Origin: Simkania negevensis
GTDB taxonomy: Bacteria > Chlamydiota > Chlamydiia > Chlamydiales > Simkaniaceae
Length of the DNA stretch: 15,787 nucleotides
Direction: 5' to 3'
Assembly (NCBI GenBank): GCA_016191565.1
Contig: JACPWA010000110.1
Span: 1-15,787 of the forward strand
Shown here: piece after piece, positions 15,701 through 15,787 of the stretch
Layout: the number at the start of each line of letters is the position of its first letter
How positions within the stretch are numbered: the stretch's first letter is position 1
The notes under the pieces: generated by a model
Seen by the model: only the letters and a program-made list of their open reading frames with translations
Told to the model about the DNA's origin: nothing
Databases searched by the model: none
Made by a program: the position numbers and the translations under genes

Positions 15701-15786
15701 CTGGACTTTGTACATCTAAAAACCTTGAATTCGATAAGTTTTTGATTATATTCGGCTTGTAATTTTTCAGACAGGCTTGGATAAAG
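15550..15786 (-). CDS. possible C-terminal end of a gene leaving the window, extended by palindromic element 2
   Basis: A minus-strand frame is open from the window edge (15786) to a TAA at 15552-15550, 78 residues. The part outside the palindrome reads LYPSLSEKLQAEYNQKLIEF, which looks like an ordinary amphipathic helix of a real protein. From about 15700 downward the residues (SLRKKDEQREVDLLNLNHF...) come from the palindromic element, and the stop lies in its far tip. If genuine, the insertion replaced the original C-terminus. I recognise no family, and a chance open frame cannot be excluded. Confidence 0.3.
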   Translation of the reverse strand, partial: LYPSLSEKLQAEYNQKLIEFKVFRCTKSSLRKKDEQREVDLLNLNHFKNSRPIHLNSLTIFKAIDFSKSFIPLSPLFA

Positions 15787-15787
15787 C

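Overview
The window looks like a chromosomal segment of a member of the Chlamydiota, most likely an environmental (Parachlamydiales-type) lineage rather than Chlamydia itself. The evidence is the run YceD - rpmF - plsX - RNase E/G - plant-type glycerol-3-phosphate acyltransferase - insulinase-family protease. Apart from YceD, whose chlamydial equivalent I am less sure of, this is the neighbourhood I recall from Chlamydia. The acyltransferase remnant is of the soluble plant-chloroplast type, a chlamydial hallmark. This assignment rests on family recognition only; no search was run.

Positions 1-6459 (all + strand) are core genes. They comprise the C-terminal part of a YceD/DUF177 protein, ribosomal protein L32 (rpmF), the phosphate acyltransferase plsX (its start overlaps the end of rpmF), an RNase E/G-type ribonuclease, a broken plsB, and an exported M16 zinc metalloprotease. 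The plsB locus keeps only the C-terminal part. The part carrying the acyl-transfer NHxxxxD motif is gone and the two ends are in different frames. A perfect 11-bp hairpin at 6484-6508 with A/T tracts on both sides ends this block and also the converging minus-strand gene.

Positions 6543-12441 (minus strand) form an accessory block of two genes with no core function. One is a 331-residue lysine/alanine/glutamate-rich coiled-coil protein with internal repeats and its own recognisable promoter. The other is a 1544-residue multidomain protein: serine-rich N-terminus, ankyrin repeats, intact patatin-like phospholipase domain, intact NB-ARC NTPase and ten 43-residue TPRs. This is an NLR/STAND layout (sensor repeats - nucleotide switch - lipase effector), like patatin/NB-ARC/TPR proteins of fungi and bacterial STAND defence proteins. 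It is the most interesting object in the window. The N-termini of both proteins are rich in Ser/Thr, as in many type III secreted chlamydial effectors, so a role in the host cell is as plausible as a role inside the bacterium.

Positions 12650-15307 (minus strand) hold a complete GH63/MGH1-like cytoplasmic glucosidase. The right end, 15308-15787, carries no clear complete gene. It holds two different long imperfect palindromes (15319-15483 and 15549-15700) that look like MITE-type or Rickettsia-palindromic-element-type insertions. The second runs into a minus-strand reading frame that leaves the window. I saw no tRNA, rRNA, CRISPR array or transposase gene.
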